From Meandrina meandrites (lineage: Eukaryota; Cnidaria; Anthozoa; Scleractinia; Meandrinidae): a stretch of 64,000 nt of DNA. The stretch is taken from assembly GCA_963693305.1 (NCBI GenBank), contig OY855906.1, positions 19,269,661 to 19,333,660 on the forward strand, read 5' to 3'. This document shows, one piece after another, positions 37,890 to 51,645 of this stretch. The notes beneath the pieces were generated by a model that made no database searches, had not been told where the DNA came from, and saw nothing but the letters and a program-made list of their open reading frames with translations. Numbering within the stretch: the stretch's first letter is position 1; every line of letters starts with the position of its first letter. The position numbers and the translations under genes were made by a program.

Positions 37890-39530
37890 GAAAAGCTCTG
37901 ATAATTTCACAAGAGTTCTCTGGCGGCATTTCTCCCGCTATCAAGATCCCTCCCAGTCGAGAGGAATTCAATTACGCACCATCTGCGCAATCTTGTTAGT
38001 ATGGTACTTACAAACTGAACAGTAAATTAAACCGACCAATGCGCACTTGGAAATAAACCTTGACTTTTGTCACCTTTATACTCAAATACATGCAAATTCA
38101 CACGGCGTTTTGCGTAAAAACATTCCACGAGTCTAACTTATTTTAAAATAACTTTACGGTTAGCGCACTCTACAAACAGCAACCTGGAGAAAACTCAAAA
38201 TGCAATTCTATCAATTCAAAAAGCTCTCAATTTTGTCTGTTTTCCATACGTCCCTCCATGTCACGATCCCTCCCAGTCAACAGGATTTCAATTACATACC
38301 ATTTATTCAAATTATTACCTCATGGTAAAAGCTTACTATGGTATTAAATTCTACATGCAGACCAAAAGCACACTTAAGAATAAATCTTCTCGACTTTTTC
38401 TTTTATCGGTCACCAAAAACCGTGCAATTCCACACGACGTTTCGCGTGAGGGAAGGTTGAAGGTTATTTCAAATAACTTGACAGATAGCGTACCCTAAGT
38501 AAAAAAAAGTGAATGCTCTGATTACTTCATAAGAGTGTTCCGGCATTTTTCACGCTATCAAGATTTGCGCAATCTTGTTAGTATGGTACTCACAAACCAA
38601 TGTAAATTAAAACGACTAATGCACTTAATTGACTGTCACTTTTATACTCAAACACATGCTACTTCACATGACGTCTTGCGTGAGGGAAGGTTGAAAAGCG
38701 CATTTCACGAGTCTGGCTTGTCTTAACTGAATAACTTTATGGATAGAGTACCCTACAAGCATAATGGAGCTATTTTTCTAGTCATAACCGTCACACAGTG
38801 CAGCCTGAATAACATAAAATGAATTTAAAAAGCTGTCAATTTTCTTCCCCGACTTGTTCTCCTCGTCAAGATCCCTCCCAGTAAATTGGAATTTAATTGC
38901 AGGCCATTTATTACCTGGTGGTACAAGCTTTTAATTGTAATTCTACACAGTGAATTAAGACGACCAAAGCACAATGAGAATTAATCTTCTCGACTTTTTC
39001 GTAATTCCACACTACGTTTTGCATGAGAGAAGGTTGAAGAGCTTTCTAGCCGGTCTGAAGTTACACTCTTTTTTTATATAAGAACGTCTTATTTTGGGGC
39101 CGAGGCTGAGCGTTCTTATTTTTTTGACAATTTGAGGCTGAAAACGTTTCTAAGACGTTCTTAATTAGTTGTATGTTTTAGAATGTCATTAATTAATGCT
39201 GAGGTGATCAGGAAACGTATCAAGGAGCATTGTTCGTCGAATGTGGTGTATCAAGTTGCTCTTTAGTTCTCGTTTATTTAAAATTTTAAAACAAATGGTC
39301 AAAATGAAGACGTTCTCCGACTCTCAGTCTGGGGTATTTTCTTAGCATGTTCTTAAAATTTTGGTAAATCTCAGCCTCAACGTTCTTATAAAAAAGGTTC
39401 TTATATAAAAAAAGCGAGGGGAGTGTATTTTCAATAACTTGACGGATAGCGTACCATGCAGAAGAAATGAAACGTATATTTTTAGTCGTAATAATCACCT
39501 CCCGAGAAAGTTCAAAAACGTAACTCTATA
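37890..39530. repeat. Degenerate tandem repeat, ~300-320-bp unit, about five copies
   Basis: The phrase AAGATCCCTCCCAGT recurs at 37943, 38263 (one change), 38559 (with an internal deletion of ~35 bases) and 38868. Each copy is followed by TGGTA-rich, TTTATACTCAAA and ACGTTTTGCGT-like blocks in the same order. A fifth unit resumes at 39425 after a transposon insertion. There is no coding frame. Confidence 0.75.
39064..39425. mobile_element. 362-bp miniature element inside the tandem repeat
   Basis: CTTTTTTTATATAAGAAC and its exact complement near the ends, with CACTC/GAGTG outermost and TA flanks. Internal GAACGTCTTA and GAGGCTGA blocks repeat in both orientations. It interrupts the fifth unit of the array. 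Confidence 0.7.
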
Positions 39531-42500
39531 ATAAATGACTCAAACTTACAAGAACAACTCAGTAGTTTGTCACGGCAAAGGATAGCACAATAGCACGAGT
39601 TTTTGATCGAAATCTATAATTTACTTGCTTGTTTAATTTGGCCGGACCCTAGATGGTTGGAAGTTAAGGGTATTTCGACTGATTTATTTATCCGTGCTAA
39701 ATTTTCGCGTGGCTTTACATAAATATAATTCAAACGCAGCTTTGTGAGCTTTTGTCAACGTCGTGACTTGGGACTTGACCTCCAGTTAAGCCTCCTAACG
39801 GGGCTGTAAACCCTTGGAATTTACTAATCTATCAATTCATCTGTGGAGTGATTAAGGGCTCCTTATCATCATGCGCTTCAGAGAGGGTATAGCATTTCAC
39901 CACGGATACCGTACAGTCTACAAATATTTCTGGAGAAAATTCTTACAACCAAAACATTCACATTATAAACGACAGTGGACATATTGTAATGTATATTACG
40001 CGTGAAAGATGTTGTAACTGATGAATATTATATGCCTTCTTCGTTGAAGGTTGTTGTTAGCGGCATTTAAAGCAGGATTTCCTTTCCTTTACAAAGAAAC
40101 AATATAAGAACTCGTAAATATTAGGTTCTGTCGTCGGCAGTATCAGCATTTTACTTCACTTCCAAAACAGAGACCTTTTAAGGGATACATAAAAATTTTT
40201 CATAGTCACTTTTTAAACATAATTTGCATCAGTTTCATGATTCAGTGGCAATAAGGCAGCCCATTTTAAAAAGAGGTAACGTAAACTGGTATGTAGGAAT
40301 TTACATAGTCTGACTGACGAGCCAGCATCAACTTGACCTGAACGGATTACGATAGCCGCGCACGACCTGTAATAAACACTACTATGGAATGAAAAGGAAA
40401 CAAGCAAACAAACAAACAGAAAGTTAGTCTGCCGCGTGCGTGCAGACGCTCTAAGAGCAAGAATTAAACGTCTGCACGCAGTACTTAACAGTTTTTAAAA
40501 CGTCATTGAACTGCGGAAGATCGATCGGATTTTTAAGACACGTTTGGCCAGACATTCCACAGCTTCGTGCCTAACTAATTAACCGAGTGCAAACTAAAAC
40601 TATTTCGAATTTTTGTAGTCCGTTTCTCGCAAAATAACCGTTTTTTTCTTGTGTGTGTCTCGCCCGGTTTTCGACGCCGCCGAAAAAAATCGGCATCAAA
40701 CAAACATCGAAAATCCGGCCATTTTCACAGGCTAAATATATCACGTACAACCTTGGTGGGCAGACAGCGAGATCGCAAAAAGCACGGTAGCCGAAAGACC
40801 GGACTCGTGGTTTTGTACGCCACGTGTATTTTGCCTGTTGTACTTAAAACCACCTCTGCTTTTATTTTGTACAGTGAAAATAATGAAAGTCAATAATCTC
40901 ATATTTTAAATTTTTATCACGTTAATCAATGCTAACTTAAGATACGCTTCAAAGCTTAGAGTTACTTGTTGAGCACAACTGAATACTTTCGCACGCACTC
41001 ACAGGCCGCTTAACTTGCATTGCAAACACCGCCAAAAAATCCATTTGTTCTACGCATTATTTATATTACAGTTACATCCGCGCGTAGGTGTTTTAAGAAA
41101 ACGAGAAAAACATGGTAGCTCTGCATGACGGAAAGGCGTCATGGTGTCGACTGGAACGGAAGAAAAAGGGGCGCCAAAAAAGAGCCAAGAAGGAACAATA
41201 CGAACCGCAGAGAGCACAATTACATCTCGAGAACAATAGTTTTGCGGTTTTTCCGTGTTACGTTACAATGTTTTTCAATAAATGATAACGATTAAGTTTC
41301 AAGGTAAAAAAGAAACGAGTTTCTTTAGTTTTAGTTTTTCTCGATAAATCTGGCTCGCGAAAAAAAATGGTTTGAACAAGATGGCAGTTGGCGTGTTTCG
41401 CCGGTTCTTTGAGTCAGTAAAGCTGGTTACAAGTGTCTAATAAATCTTGTTAGTTCGAATTAATTAAATCATTTTCACTGTTAATGACCAAAATGTTACA
41501 CAACAAAAAAAGAAGTCCAGATGTTACCAGTTGAAAAAGAGAATCATCTATTATAGCTGTAAAAACAAAATTAAGGAACAGAGGTTTTTGCATTGTCAAA
41601 TCTGTCCCGAAAAAACTGTCTCAGTTCTGTCCGATGGACATTGCGTTTGTGTTGTTAACTCCATCAAAAGTAGACCATCAAGGAAAAAAAACACTCGCAC
41701 ACGCACAAATTCAGAAATCAATCATCGGCCTAAGCTTAGCGGTTCCACATACCACGCGCAGTGTTGGCACTAAAAACAGGTATCCAAACACTGTTCTCTC
41801 CAAACAAACGGCTACTTATAGCAACTGATCGCATTTTCTTGTTTTGCAGTCTACTTTTCAATGATTAGCGTGGCTTCCAAGGGTTATTTCAAACCCGGGT
41901 TGTTTTGATATAAGGCGGATGTGACGGGGCATACAACAGACGTTGCGTCAATGATTTGGTTTGTTTCCGCCTCGCCTTGAACTGTGTCCGGGGGAGCGGC
42001 TATGACAGGTTCAAGTAGGATGACATGACTTCACTGCACTGACTTAGTCCGACCTGACAAACCCTGTTATATTTTGGGCCCGGCTCTGATCGATAAAGAA
42101 AAACAGAAAAAGAAAAATAATGAGAGTAACTGAGTGGAAGACAGACACTATGTTGCTCCTTATGAAGGCGCTTGTCAGGAAGCTCGAGCAGTAGCGGGCT
42201 GTCATAAGACTGGTGTCTATATCATCGCCTTAATCACACTGCATTAGCAACAAGAGGAGAAAGTATTAAAGAGGTCCGTTTATACACAATTATAGCTTGC
42301 GGAACCACCTAGACTACACAACAAAAAATAGTTATAGACGCACTCCCCCCTGAAAATCAAGTAAACAAGCACGCCCACTATCCGTAGAAAGAAGTTTGAG
42401 CACGACAAGAATGTGGTTTGTGGCTATTTTCGGTATTTTGTGTTAAATAAAGGCTACATGGCTCTCTTACATTAGATAATCAGTTTCAATTCCACTGTTT

Positions 42501-42779
42501 ATGTCTAAATCTCTCTCCACATGTCGCGAGCCGCGTTTTTCACTTGGCCAGTCTATGGCTCCCGATCATGACACGTGGAAAAGATACTTCAACAATGTTG
42601 GGCCTGTTTTCGAAAATCTGGCCCCTTTCACACTTCTCATAGGCTAGACGTGTTTTCTTTTCAGCATAGAAAATTGAAGTAAAACTGTTGGCTTCCCGCC
42701 CCTAAACGTGTCCTGCTAAATCTAAAAACGTTATATCCCGACCTCACGCGACCGCAGCACACACTTGAGATAAATATTG
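39531..42779. other. Intergenic, no supported gene
   Basis: A 57-codon basic frame starts at 41112 (MVALHDGKASWCRLERKKKG), in isolation and without clear splice sites. A short inverted repeat (GTGCAGACG / CGTCTGCAC) lies near 40440-40490. Otherwise nothing is supported. Confidence 0.4.
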
Positions 42780-42851
42780 CCTTCTGTTCCGGGCGCGTAT
42801 GAATCTCAATTTGTTTATTTGGGTCTCCAGGCAGCCGAGAGCGGGTGCGGC
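42780..42851 (+). promoter_or_regulatory. Candidate non-coding first exon or promoter for the 320-aa gene
   Basis: A GC-rich stretch ends in a consensus donor (GGTGCGGC then GTAAGT at 42852). The acceptor-like CATTCGCAG at 43723-43733 lies directly before the ATG of exon 1. Together they would give a short 5' UTR exon. This is inference from splice-site quality only. Confidence 0.35.
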
Positions 42852-43734
42852 GTAAGTTTTCGACAATTTTACCGTAATTGGTATCTTCGAGTCTGTTTTT
42901 GTTGCGATATTCTGAGATAACGAAGAAAGTTGACTAAATTTGCACGAGCACCTCGTTGCATGTATTGTTTCATTTTTGTGTTCTTATGTACCATCTTCCT
43001 GAAACTACTATTGCGGAAATCAGAGCGGTGAACGGTTTTCTCAGGTTTTCGTTACATGACAAACATAAATAAACTGCGTTCAGTGGATTTATATGATCCA
43101 ACTTGATGTAGACAAGTCGTATATTTATTTTTAAGAAAGCACTTAACATGGCGCTTACTTAACACTCTCAGTTTTCCCGAATAATTTAGTTCTGTTTGTG
43201 GACATCAGCAACACAAGTACAATTAACCGAAAACATGATGACGACGTTTCCATTCTTAGAAATGAACTAAACTGAAGTGTATGCAAATTCTTTGTGGAAT
43301 GTGTCGGAAATTTCCAGCCGAATCCCTGACAACAATAGACAACAATTGAAACAAAGGCCACAGCACGTGAAGTACACCAATGGTAGGTGGATCTGGTGAC
43401 GTAAATATTGACCAATCAGGTCACCGCCAAACCCAGAGTTTATTAGTAACGCGCGAAAACACATGGTTACCGACAAGCGAGGCGAATGACTGACTTCGAG
43501 CGGGAATCTTTTTTGATGTGTAGAGCTCGTTGGGAGAGTTTTTCAATGCTGGCTTGAAATGGGAATAAACTGGCAACTAACAGATTCTTTAAAGGAAAGT
43601 TGTTTCGCGACAGAGCAAAATCCTCTATGCTAAATTGAACTGGAAACCTAACACCGCCACTTATCGACTGCTGCAGTATTCTAACCAGCAAACGTAATTG
43701 TTTCACTGAAGTAACTTGGCAGTTCATTCGCAGA

Positions 43735-44137
43735 ATGGATCCTCTGCGGAAACGAATTCAGCACAAGGATACTTTGAACTGGAGGTCGCCTCCGAGTCCG
43801 TGTGGGCCTTCTTCCCCACAGTCGCCTCCTCCACTAGTTGTAAGAGGCAAGAGTCTTTCGCTAAACAGGGTCGCCGCTCCGGCCTTGTTAGAGCCAATCC
43901 GCGAAACTGGGGCTAAGGAACTATCTAAGAGGGGCCGAAAACAAAGACTTTTACTTTCCCAAGCTGGGAATCTTACTCTGAAACGAAGGGAGACGTCGCC
44001 AGACTTCAATAAACTTGAAGCTCGATTGAAACCCAGACGAGGTACGTTTGTGATATTAAATGATGCCCGTCTCTCTACAGAGGTTCCCACGGCCGCTTTC
44101 GCTCGCTCTATTAGTAGTCAAATGAGCTCTACCTTAG
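43735..44137 (+). CDS. Exon 1 of the 320-aa gene (start codon)
   Basis: Codes residues 1-134 plus one base of Gly135 and ends in TTAG followed by the donor GTAGAT. Unspliced, the frame would stop at 44172. The splice is preferred because it joins exon 2 in frame through a complete Gly codon. The ATG is just 3' of an AG (ttcattcgcag), so it may lie at the start of an exon. Confidence 0.78.
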
Positions 44138-47100
44138 GTAGATTGCGGTGTTTCGAACAAGATTCAACTTAAATTACGATTTATTTTTTGTATAATCGGT
44201 TCGTGGGTGATATTTTGTGGTTGGGGTGCGATAATCTATCACTAACAAGGCTATAAACGAATTTGATCGTGGCCGCTACAACCATCACGACAACATAGTA
44301 GCCTTCGGCAAGGCAATTTTATGACATCTCATTTATTTTGAAACAGGCGCAAGGTACTCTTACACTAGGTCTGTATTAGAACTTCTTGTACGATATGAGA
44401 TGTTGGTTTGTGCTAAGATTACCAATCAAACTAGTCCGTGTATACGTGACTTGAACTATTGCGTGCTGCCGCTTTGGGAATTGTTATACTGCCGGGTGAG
44501 TAACTGTCCCTGTGGTTGCTGGAGTCTATTAGATTTTAACAGCGGCTTTCTACTGTCAGTGTTTTCCAAAACAACTATGCGACCAGAGCGCCTATTCTGT
44601 GTCGTTCAACGTTTACCTAACAAACATATTTTTTGTGAAAATCGCTTTATATATTGTCGTCGTATTTACCTGTGGCTCTTTGTTTTATATAAACATTTCA
44701 CTTCCACAGAGGGTCGTCGGCTGGTGAATAGACGTTCATATAAATGTTGATGTGTCCGCCGGTACATTGATCGACCTAGTGTCTCTCTATATAGCCACAA
44801 TCTTTCTGCGGCATCGAGTTATTTAGCTTTGCGGTGTCTATTCCGCTTTTCAAGCTTCATTGATTTCACAATCCACAGGCGAGTAGAAAGCAAATGAGCA
44901 TATACTATAAAGTTTCCACAGTGAAATAATGCCTACGCATTACGGACTATTTGATCTACGGACCGTTTGCACTCAAAGCAATATAACTTTAAAACTTATT
45001 GTCCTTTTTTCGAGAATTCCCGCATTGAACATGCAAAATCAGTTTTAAGCATGTCGAAAGAGCCTTTAAAACATCTCGTGACCGAAGCAGAACCGAAGGG
45101 TTGTCATGCAAATCGCGAACATGATCATAACAAATCGCCTTGAAATCGTGCACAATTCAATGTTTAGACATGAATTTTACGTCTACACCGTGATGTAACA
45201 TAGCAATGAGATTTCCAGTGTTAGAGATTACACACTGAACGGTGTTATACAACAAAACAATTTTATAAACTTGGCCGGTCATCACAATAGGTGTTGAGCC
45301 ACTTAGCGTTTTGAACAGATGAACGCGAACAGATGTAATAGAAGTGTATGCGATATCTGGTATGCTCAAGTTCATCCGAACTGCTTCACTTAGTAGTTAA
45401 TAATATCAGCCTTCGACAAATTTGTCTTCATGCGTTTCCAGTACTAAATGAATCGGAGAAATTTGGTCCGATAGTGTCTATGTAGTATGTAAATTTTAAA
45501 AAAAACTAATTACTTTGGAAAGTATATTCATGCTTAATTGTGCCTAAGTTACAGGTCTTCGTATTCATAACAGCTATAAGAATATAAGGGTTGAGTTATC
45601 GGTTGCTTGCTTCTGTTAAAGATCTTTTTTTGTTTTTGAAGAATTTTAGTCAACAGTCAAAAGTTACCTAAATAATACAGCTGATCAGTTCACTAACGTG
45701 CATCTCAAAAGAACAACATTCATAATAGACAAGCATCATCTATTTTGTTTCACTTTTCCGGTGCAGACTGACAAAGGTTTACAAGTATGAAAAAGCGATT
45801 TGTGGCACCAAAAGGTCACTTTTTATCAGAGTTCAAACAAATTTCTGGGGAACCACATATGCAGGGTGCATGCAATGGTGCATGCCTTAACAGGGCTTGT
45901 TGAACCAGTCATGTGTTGTATGAACACTACTGGTCTAATTTGACATAACTTGTCAATCTTTACAACTGATAAATGGGTCCCATGGAAAAGCAAGTGCATT
46001 TACGAGTCACTGCTGTCAATTCAAGACTAACAATCAACATGATAGATTACAGACGCAATATTGCAGCCAACATTTTCGAAACTTGCAAATTAAGGTTTTG
46101 ACCTCGATAAGGGGAGTGGAAAAACTTTACATCCGAAGCAATTTTTGTAGCTTGTGTGATTAATTCCTAACTATGGAATTAATCCGAATGCTTTGAACCT
46201 TTAATATTGTTGTTTTTAAAGATTTTGCCAAACTTGGAATGCTATTATTCTAATGATATACAAGCCAACTCTAGTATCAATTACCACAAATTTCTGTAAC
46301 ATTTCACATTCAGCCTTAAAACGTTTAAGGGTGCTCCCACTGTAATGGAAATTAATTCTCTTTTCTTAACAATTTATTGGTTATCAATGAAAAAGATAAA
46401 ATTATAAAGCAACTTCCAGTATATTTGAAAACCATATTGAAGCAACTATAATTGGGAAAGATCTCACTTTTCCATTACCTGAAAATGGTACTTGAGAAAA
46501 ATTGTATTTCCTGCTAAAACCAATTATATTTCATTAAAGTTCTATTTTGTTAATATTTGCTTTTAAGACAAAGCGCCTCCTATTTACAGCTGTAGATGGT
46601 TAAGATGAAATATCAAATATATTAGGAGTCAATGGACTTTTTATCTAAAGTCCTAATCTACAAAGATCTGCAGCTAAAATTCTTGTTTATGTAGATTTTA
46701 GGTTAAAGTTATAGAACTAAACATTTGGATATGCTAACAAGTGCAAAACAAGAATAATGTTCTTCAATTTCCTATTAAACTCTTACAGGAATTGTGAGGG
46801 TATGATTCATAGTATTATGTTCAGTAACATAAATCTTTGGGTAATGGATCTCAGGCATGGCAAAGCAGCACAATAGTAAGCCAGACAGTCTGGCTAGATG
46901 TGCTTTAGTGTTAATATGGGCATATAATATTAACTCTATTGGGCATGCCGATAAACTGCAAATGGAATATGACTGTTTAACAGCTGGCAAAGTGATCTAC
47001 TTATGATGTCTGCGATATAAATTCAATCCAACATGTTTGGCAAATTATACCATACAGAAAAATTGCACTTGTTTAGATTTGTTTATCAAGTAAATTGGTA

Positions 47101-50100
47101 AGAATTGAACAGTAAAAGAGCTGAATAGTTGCACAAATGTTATGTGACAAAATTAAGCACAACTAGTATGTTCTCTTTTAAGTTGAAGTTAGGAACATAC
47201 TGGACAAATTAAAAATAGAATTTTGGTAAATTGTTCAATATCACAACTGCTGATAGGGCAGCAGCATTTCAAATTTTAATATAAGTGCTTTTAAGGAGCT
47301 TAATTTAATAGATTTGCTTGAGGGAAGCTACTAGAACTGATACATATTTACAGTTGTAGTTTCAATACAAGTTACTACACAGCTCTTTAGACTTCCACTT
47401 AGAAGAGGTATAATTTTAATTTGTTTGGATGTGGCACAGTACATCAGTCATCATTTATGGAAGCCACTAAACTATTAACTGCTAAACAGACTTTCAACAA
47501 ACTCTTTTTTTTTCCCAAGACTTGACTTTGTTCTAATTTCTATGTTTGAGATTGAACAGAGAGTCCATTTGGGCACCTTTCCAAAGATAAGAAGGTTCTT
47601 TGATTGTCACTTCACTGCAATATAGATTACTTAATTTTGCCAAGGGGAATTTGTGGTCCAAAGTGCATTTGTTATTTAAAGTGCAGCAAGTATCTTATTG
47701 ATTAGGGCATAACTTAAACAAATAAAAGTTAGCTCATGTTTCATTTTAAACAACAGGTCCCCTTCCAATGAGAATGAGAGCATTACCTCAGTCATTCTGG
47801 CAAGAGCCAAAGGACATCCATAATAGCTCAATGAGCACAGAAGGGACACTATCATCATTACCACCATTATTTCATAATGCCAACAACACAAGTTATGATG
47901 TTAGCAAAGTTCGACCAGTGACTCCTCCAGAAGAGAAGTATTTGCCTCGACCTCCAAAGGAGCCTAAATTGGTGATTACTTCTCCACCAGAACAACTTTT
48001 GAAATTGTTTGAAACTGTAGAGGAGGACAAGACCAAGAAATTTGTGATCCGAAGAGGAAGGTGAGGATTTAGACTTATGTTTAGTCATGCAGTTTGTAGA
48101 ATTACTGCAGGCTTATCCTATTGGCTAATATCATAGATTGTGCTTGTTAGTTTCATAGGGTGTCTACTCATCACTAGTAGTGTAAGACAAACTGTGAAAC
48201 CACAATTTGCCAACTTTGAGCAGAAATTCAAAATTTTCCACTCTTGACTTCAAGTTTCTATGACATTCAAACAGCATTGTTCCTCAGTTAGCAGCAATTG
48301 TACAAGATATAATCAGTGTTTTCAATAAGCATGATGGCCAATTAAAAGTGTAGGCTACTTCGCTCAGAGAAGTCGGCTACTTTTTTCTCTAAATTAAAGT
48401 TATGAAAGAATGATTCTCACAACAATCAGTTACTCTACTCAAACATGCTCTCTACTCCAAGTTTTATTGAAACCCGTGTACACTGAATAAGCCAGCCAAA
48501 CAAAAAAAATTGTAAGCAGTCACTGATTTTCAGCAGTTAGTATGATCACTCTACATGTATCCACGCCTTCATTTAAAGATGAAATACATGCCACACCCTT
48601 GCATTTGTCATCTAGTAATTTTTTTTTGGAACAAACACAAATAATATTTTTGGACATGACCTAAAATTAGTTTTGTTGAGACTTTTAGTCAAGATTTGAG
48701 AGGTTTGTGTTCATTGGAGGCATGCCTTTCAAACATGTTTAAAGATTTAATTAAAGCATCTTAGAGATATTCCCTAGTGTTCATTTAGTCTATTCCAAAA
48801 AGATTCACGAATATGGCACATTGATTGCTTACACCAAGACTGGCACCTTGCCTCAGTGTTCTCCTTTGTGTCTATTAATTTTGAACTTGAACTGAATATC
48901 AACACCTCCAAATTACTGTATTCTTATCACAGGAAAGCAATGTTTTTGTTTAATAGAAATGCCAGTTTAGTCAATCTGGTGTTTTGTGTTGTTGCTGCAT
49001 GTTACAGTTTCTACTGCTAGGTACATCTCTACTGAAATCATTGCCATGTATAGACAAATACACTCTCGACAGACAAATATAGTAGCTAGGAAAAAATGCT
49101 TATATTATAACTTCCAATCATGCATTCAAAAATATTTGGCTCTGTACATGCACTGTATTTTCATGTCAGCAGTTTACTGTTTCCTTTAACGATACACTAG
49201 AATGGTTTCTATAAATCCATCACTTTATAATACTAGATGCTCTGCAAGAGATCTAACTCACATAAAAGTGTCAAGTTTCAGTTCATATTGTCAAGTCATG
49301 CATGTTCATCATATTGTTAGCCATGTGTGACTTAATTGCTTTTGCTTGCTGATCGAGTTTTGATTTTCAGTGTAGCAAATGGACATGCATAGCATGACTT
49401 GTCAATTTTCACTCATCCTAAATCGAAATATTACATCTTAAAAACCATGCCATGTACTACTTACAAGTTAATTAATTCCACTCAGAATTTTGAGACACTG
49501 TTTATTAGGCGTGTGTATTATAAAGCATCATTGTCTGATTGATATTGGGCCAAGAATGAGTTGTTGTAAGTGTCAAGATATTTGCTTCAGTAAGAAACTT
49601 GTTTTGCACTCTATGCCCTAAAATGGACACTCATCGATTAACTAAGGCGCAGCTCAAGAAGCTTTTACTCTCTTTAATATAACATGCGTAACCAAAACAA
49701 GCATATTGAATAGAAAAGGCCCTCCATGCAGTTGTAATAACTGATATTGCTTTACATCATCATAATAAGCATCAGAGTGTATTTAGTAACCTCAAGCTAC
49801 AGGAACTACCTTCACAAAATACAAAGGACTGGGAAGTGGGGGGGGGGGCTAATATTTCTTTTTAGACCTTTTTAGGAGGGGGATGAAATAGAGGAGGGCA
49901 TATTAGAGTCAGGGAGGTTACATCAAATCATATATCAGTTAGGATATATACAAACTGAAAGAAATTAAGTGGACATTTTTAATCTTTCAATTGCTGTTTG
50001 ATTACACATAATTCACAAAATAGCAACAGTGATAAGAAAATGTGGTAAATAAATACTTTTAAAAGTAATAATTTGTTATGATTTACCATCCAGGGTGGGA

Positions 50101-50856
50101 GTGGGGGCTAAATTAATAGAGGGGGGAGGGCTTATTAAAAAAATTGAACTTCCAGACAGAGACTTATCAGAAAGGGGACTTAAAAGAGAGGGGGGAGGGG
50201 CCTAATAGAGCTTTTATGGTATGGCAGTTCACTTTACTCAATTTGCTATGGTCACATGTACAAAGTTCAAAATATAGTTCTGATTTTGGTCAATTGATTT
50301 CTTGCAACTCAGAAACAATTTAACTATTGTTTCAAGTATTTTAGTTACTGTGAATATATGTAAGCTGTTGTTTGAGTAGCCAATAAAGTCAAGGGTTGGG
50401 TGGAGGTAGCCCCATATCCACCAGCACCATTATGTGCAATACATGTAGCTGTAATTGAGCATAATTTAGAGCATAAATTAGTTTATTTTGAGGGTGATGC
50501 CAAGGAGCAAATGAGTCCATGTCTATACATATTATGCTGTCTATGTAAGATTAATTGTTAAATGATAAAACGTGTGTTAATTTTACATCTTGCCTTCTAG
50601 ACCAAGAAGAGCACAGTCAGATTTAACCCCAATGCAGATGCCAAAACTGGAAGAGGACCCCTGTATGATGGACAGCCTTGCAGAAAAGATGTTCCCTCAG
50701 CTTTCGCTTGAAAACACCAACAAGCAGACTACAGGGGCTAACACATCACTCTCTTGTGTGTCAATTCATGAAGGCGACAAGTCAGTGACACTGCCTTCCC
50801 TGAATGTTGAGCAGAATTACTCTCAGATGTTATCTGAAATTGTTGCTCACTTTTAA
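43735..50856 (+). CDS. Unrecognised 320-residue proline-rich, basic protein, three coding exons
   Basis: Exons 43735-44137, 47757-48060 and 50601-50856 total 963 nt and join without a frame break. The first junction splits a Gly codon (G|GT). The second splits an Arg codon (AG|A). Residues 1-30 are Pro/Ser-rich (PPSPCGPSSPQSPPP). Residues ~60-110 are strongly basic and Ser/Leu-rich. Exon 2 contains PLPMRMRALPQSFWQEP and a Pro/Lys block (PRPPKEPK). A basic run (VIRRGRPRRAQSD) spans the second junction. No signal peptide or membrane segment is visible, and the composition suggests a disordered, possibly nuclear regulatory protein. I do not recognise the family. The LPQSFWQEP block looks like a conserved motif, but that is an impression. 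The GC content of exon 1 stands out from the flanks, which supports real coding. Confidence 0.8.
44138..47756 (+). other. Intron 1 of the 320-aa gene
   Basis: 3.6 kb between GTAGAT and AACAACAG. No transposon boundary was recognised, in contrast to the ING introns. Confidence 0.6.
47757..48060 (+). CDS. Exon 2 of the 320-aa gene
   Basis: The acceptor is AAACAACAG and the donor GTGAGG. The open frame runs the full length of the exon and encodes PLPMRMRALPQSFWQEP at its start and KKFVIRRGR at its end. Codon use and the lack of stops contrast with the surrounding AT-rich intron. Confidence 0.82.
49830..50215 (+). repeat. G-rich purine repeats in intron 2 of the 320-aa gene
   Basis: Several GAGGGGGGAGGG-like blocks, each followed by CTTATTA or CTAATA, with an eleven-G run at the left. 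Multiple G-runs could form quadruplexes in the transcript. No inverted termini found. Confidence 0.6.
50601..50856 (+). CDS. Exon 3 of the 320-aa gene (stop codon)
   Basis: The acceptor is TTGCCTTCTAG. The exon encodes PRRAQSDLTPMQMPK through the C-terminal MLSEIVAHF, then TAA. The section is acidic and Ser/Thr-rich. The 3' UTR end is not clear; candidate AATAAA signals occur further downstream. Confidence 0.8.
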
Positions 50857-51570
50857 GAACTGACAAGGACAGTGGAGAATTAGAGAGTAACTAATGATTT
50901 TTGGCAGTACAAACTAGCTGTACAGCTCATTGTGTGGTTCAGAGTGAGATTAAGTACCCACTACAGATGTGAGATACAGTTACAATATGTTTACTGATGG
51001 CAGATGCTTGTAGAGTCTTTTCTGCAGGGGTTTTCATAGTTTATAATGTGAAGGTGCAATTAAATTGCTGAAATGTGAACAAAATCTGGACAATCTGGCA
51101 CAGAAACAAGCAAAAGGAAATTTGCATGATGAGGTGCACGCTTTTTATCTGCTAGTATTTCCTATAAATGAGAGCCTTGTTTTTGTGTACCTACAAGTAT
51201 AAGCAAATCTCTTGTGAGAAACAGGATAGTGCTTGAATATCTGCAACAAGTGATGGCAAGAAGTTTCTAAAAAGTGCACCATGTTGAATATAACATTGGT
51301 TTAAAGTCTGCACAGCTGGGTAGCATAGTTTCAGTGAATATTTCAACCAAGTTGTTATCAAGGTAAAACTTATTTTCCAGGCACTAATGACAAATTCTGA
51401 TGAAGTAAAACAGCACATCTTGAATTATGTAACTCAGTGGTAGTGTGAAATAATAGGATATAAATTTTAATGCTCCAAATTCCCAAGACATAATAATATT
51501 CATAGCAACAGTTACGAAATGCCTTTGTTACAAATAATGAACTCTCAAAACATGTATCACCATGATATTA

Positions 51571-51645
<75 letters not shown>

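Noticed and set aside
43758..44090. 110-codon frame antisense to exon 1 of the 320-aa gene
   Set aside because: It is the mirror of a GC-rich coding exon; the plus-strand frame joins in phase to further exons, the antisense one does not.
44400..44750. 116-codon plus-strand frame inside intron 1 of the 320-aa gene
   Set aside because: Cys/Leu-rich, no splice sites in a compatible phase, no recognisable motif; likely chance.
51571..51643. CRISPR-like or other array
   Set aside because: Simple ATT microsatellite without spacers; no prokaryotic features occur in the window.
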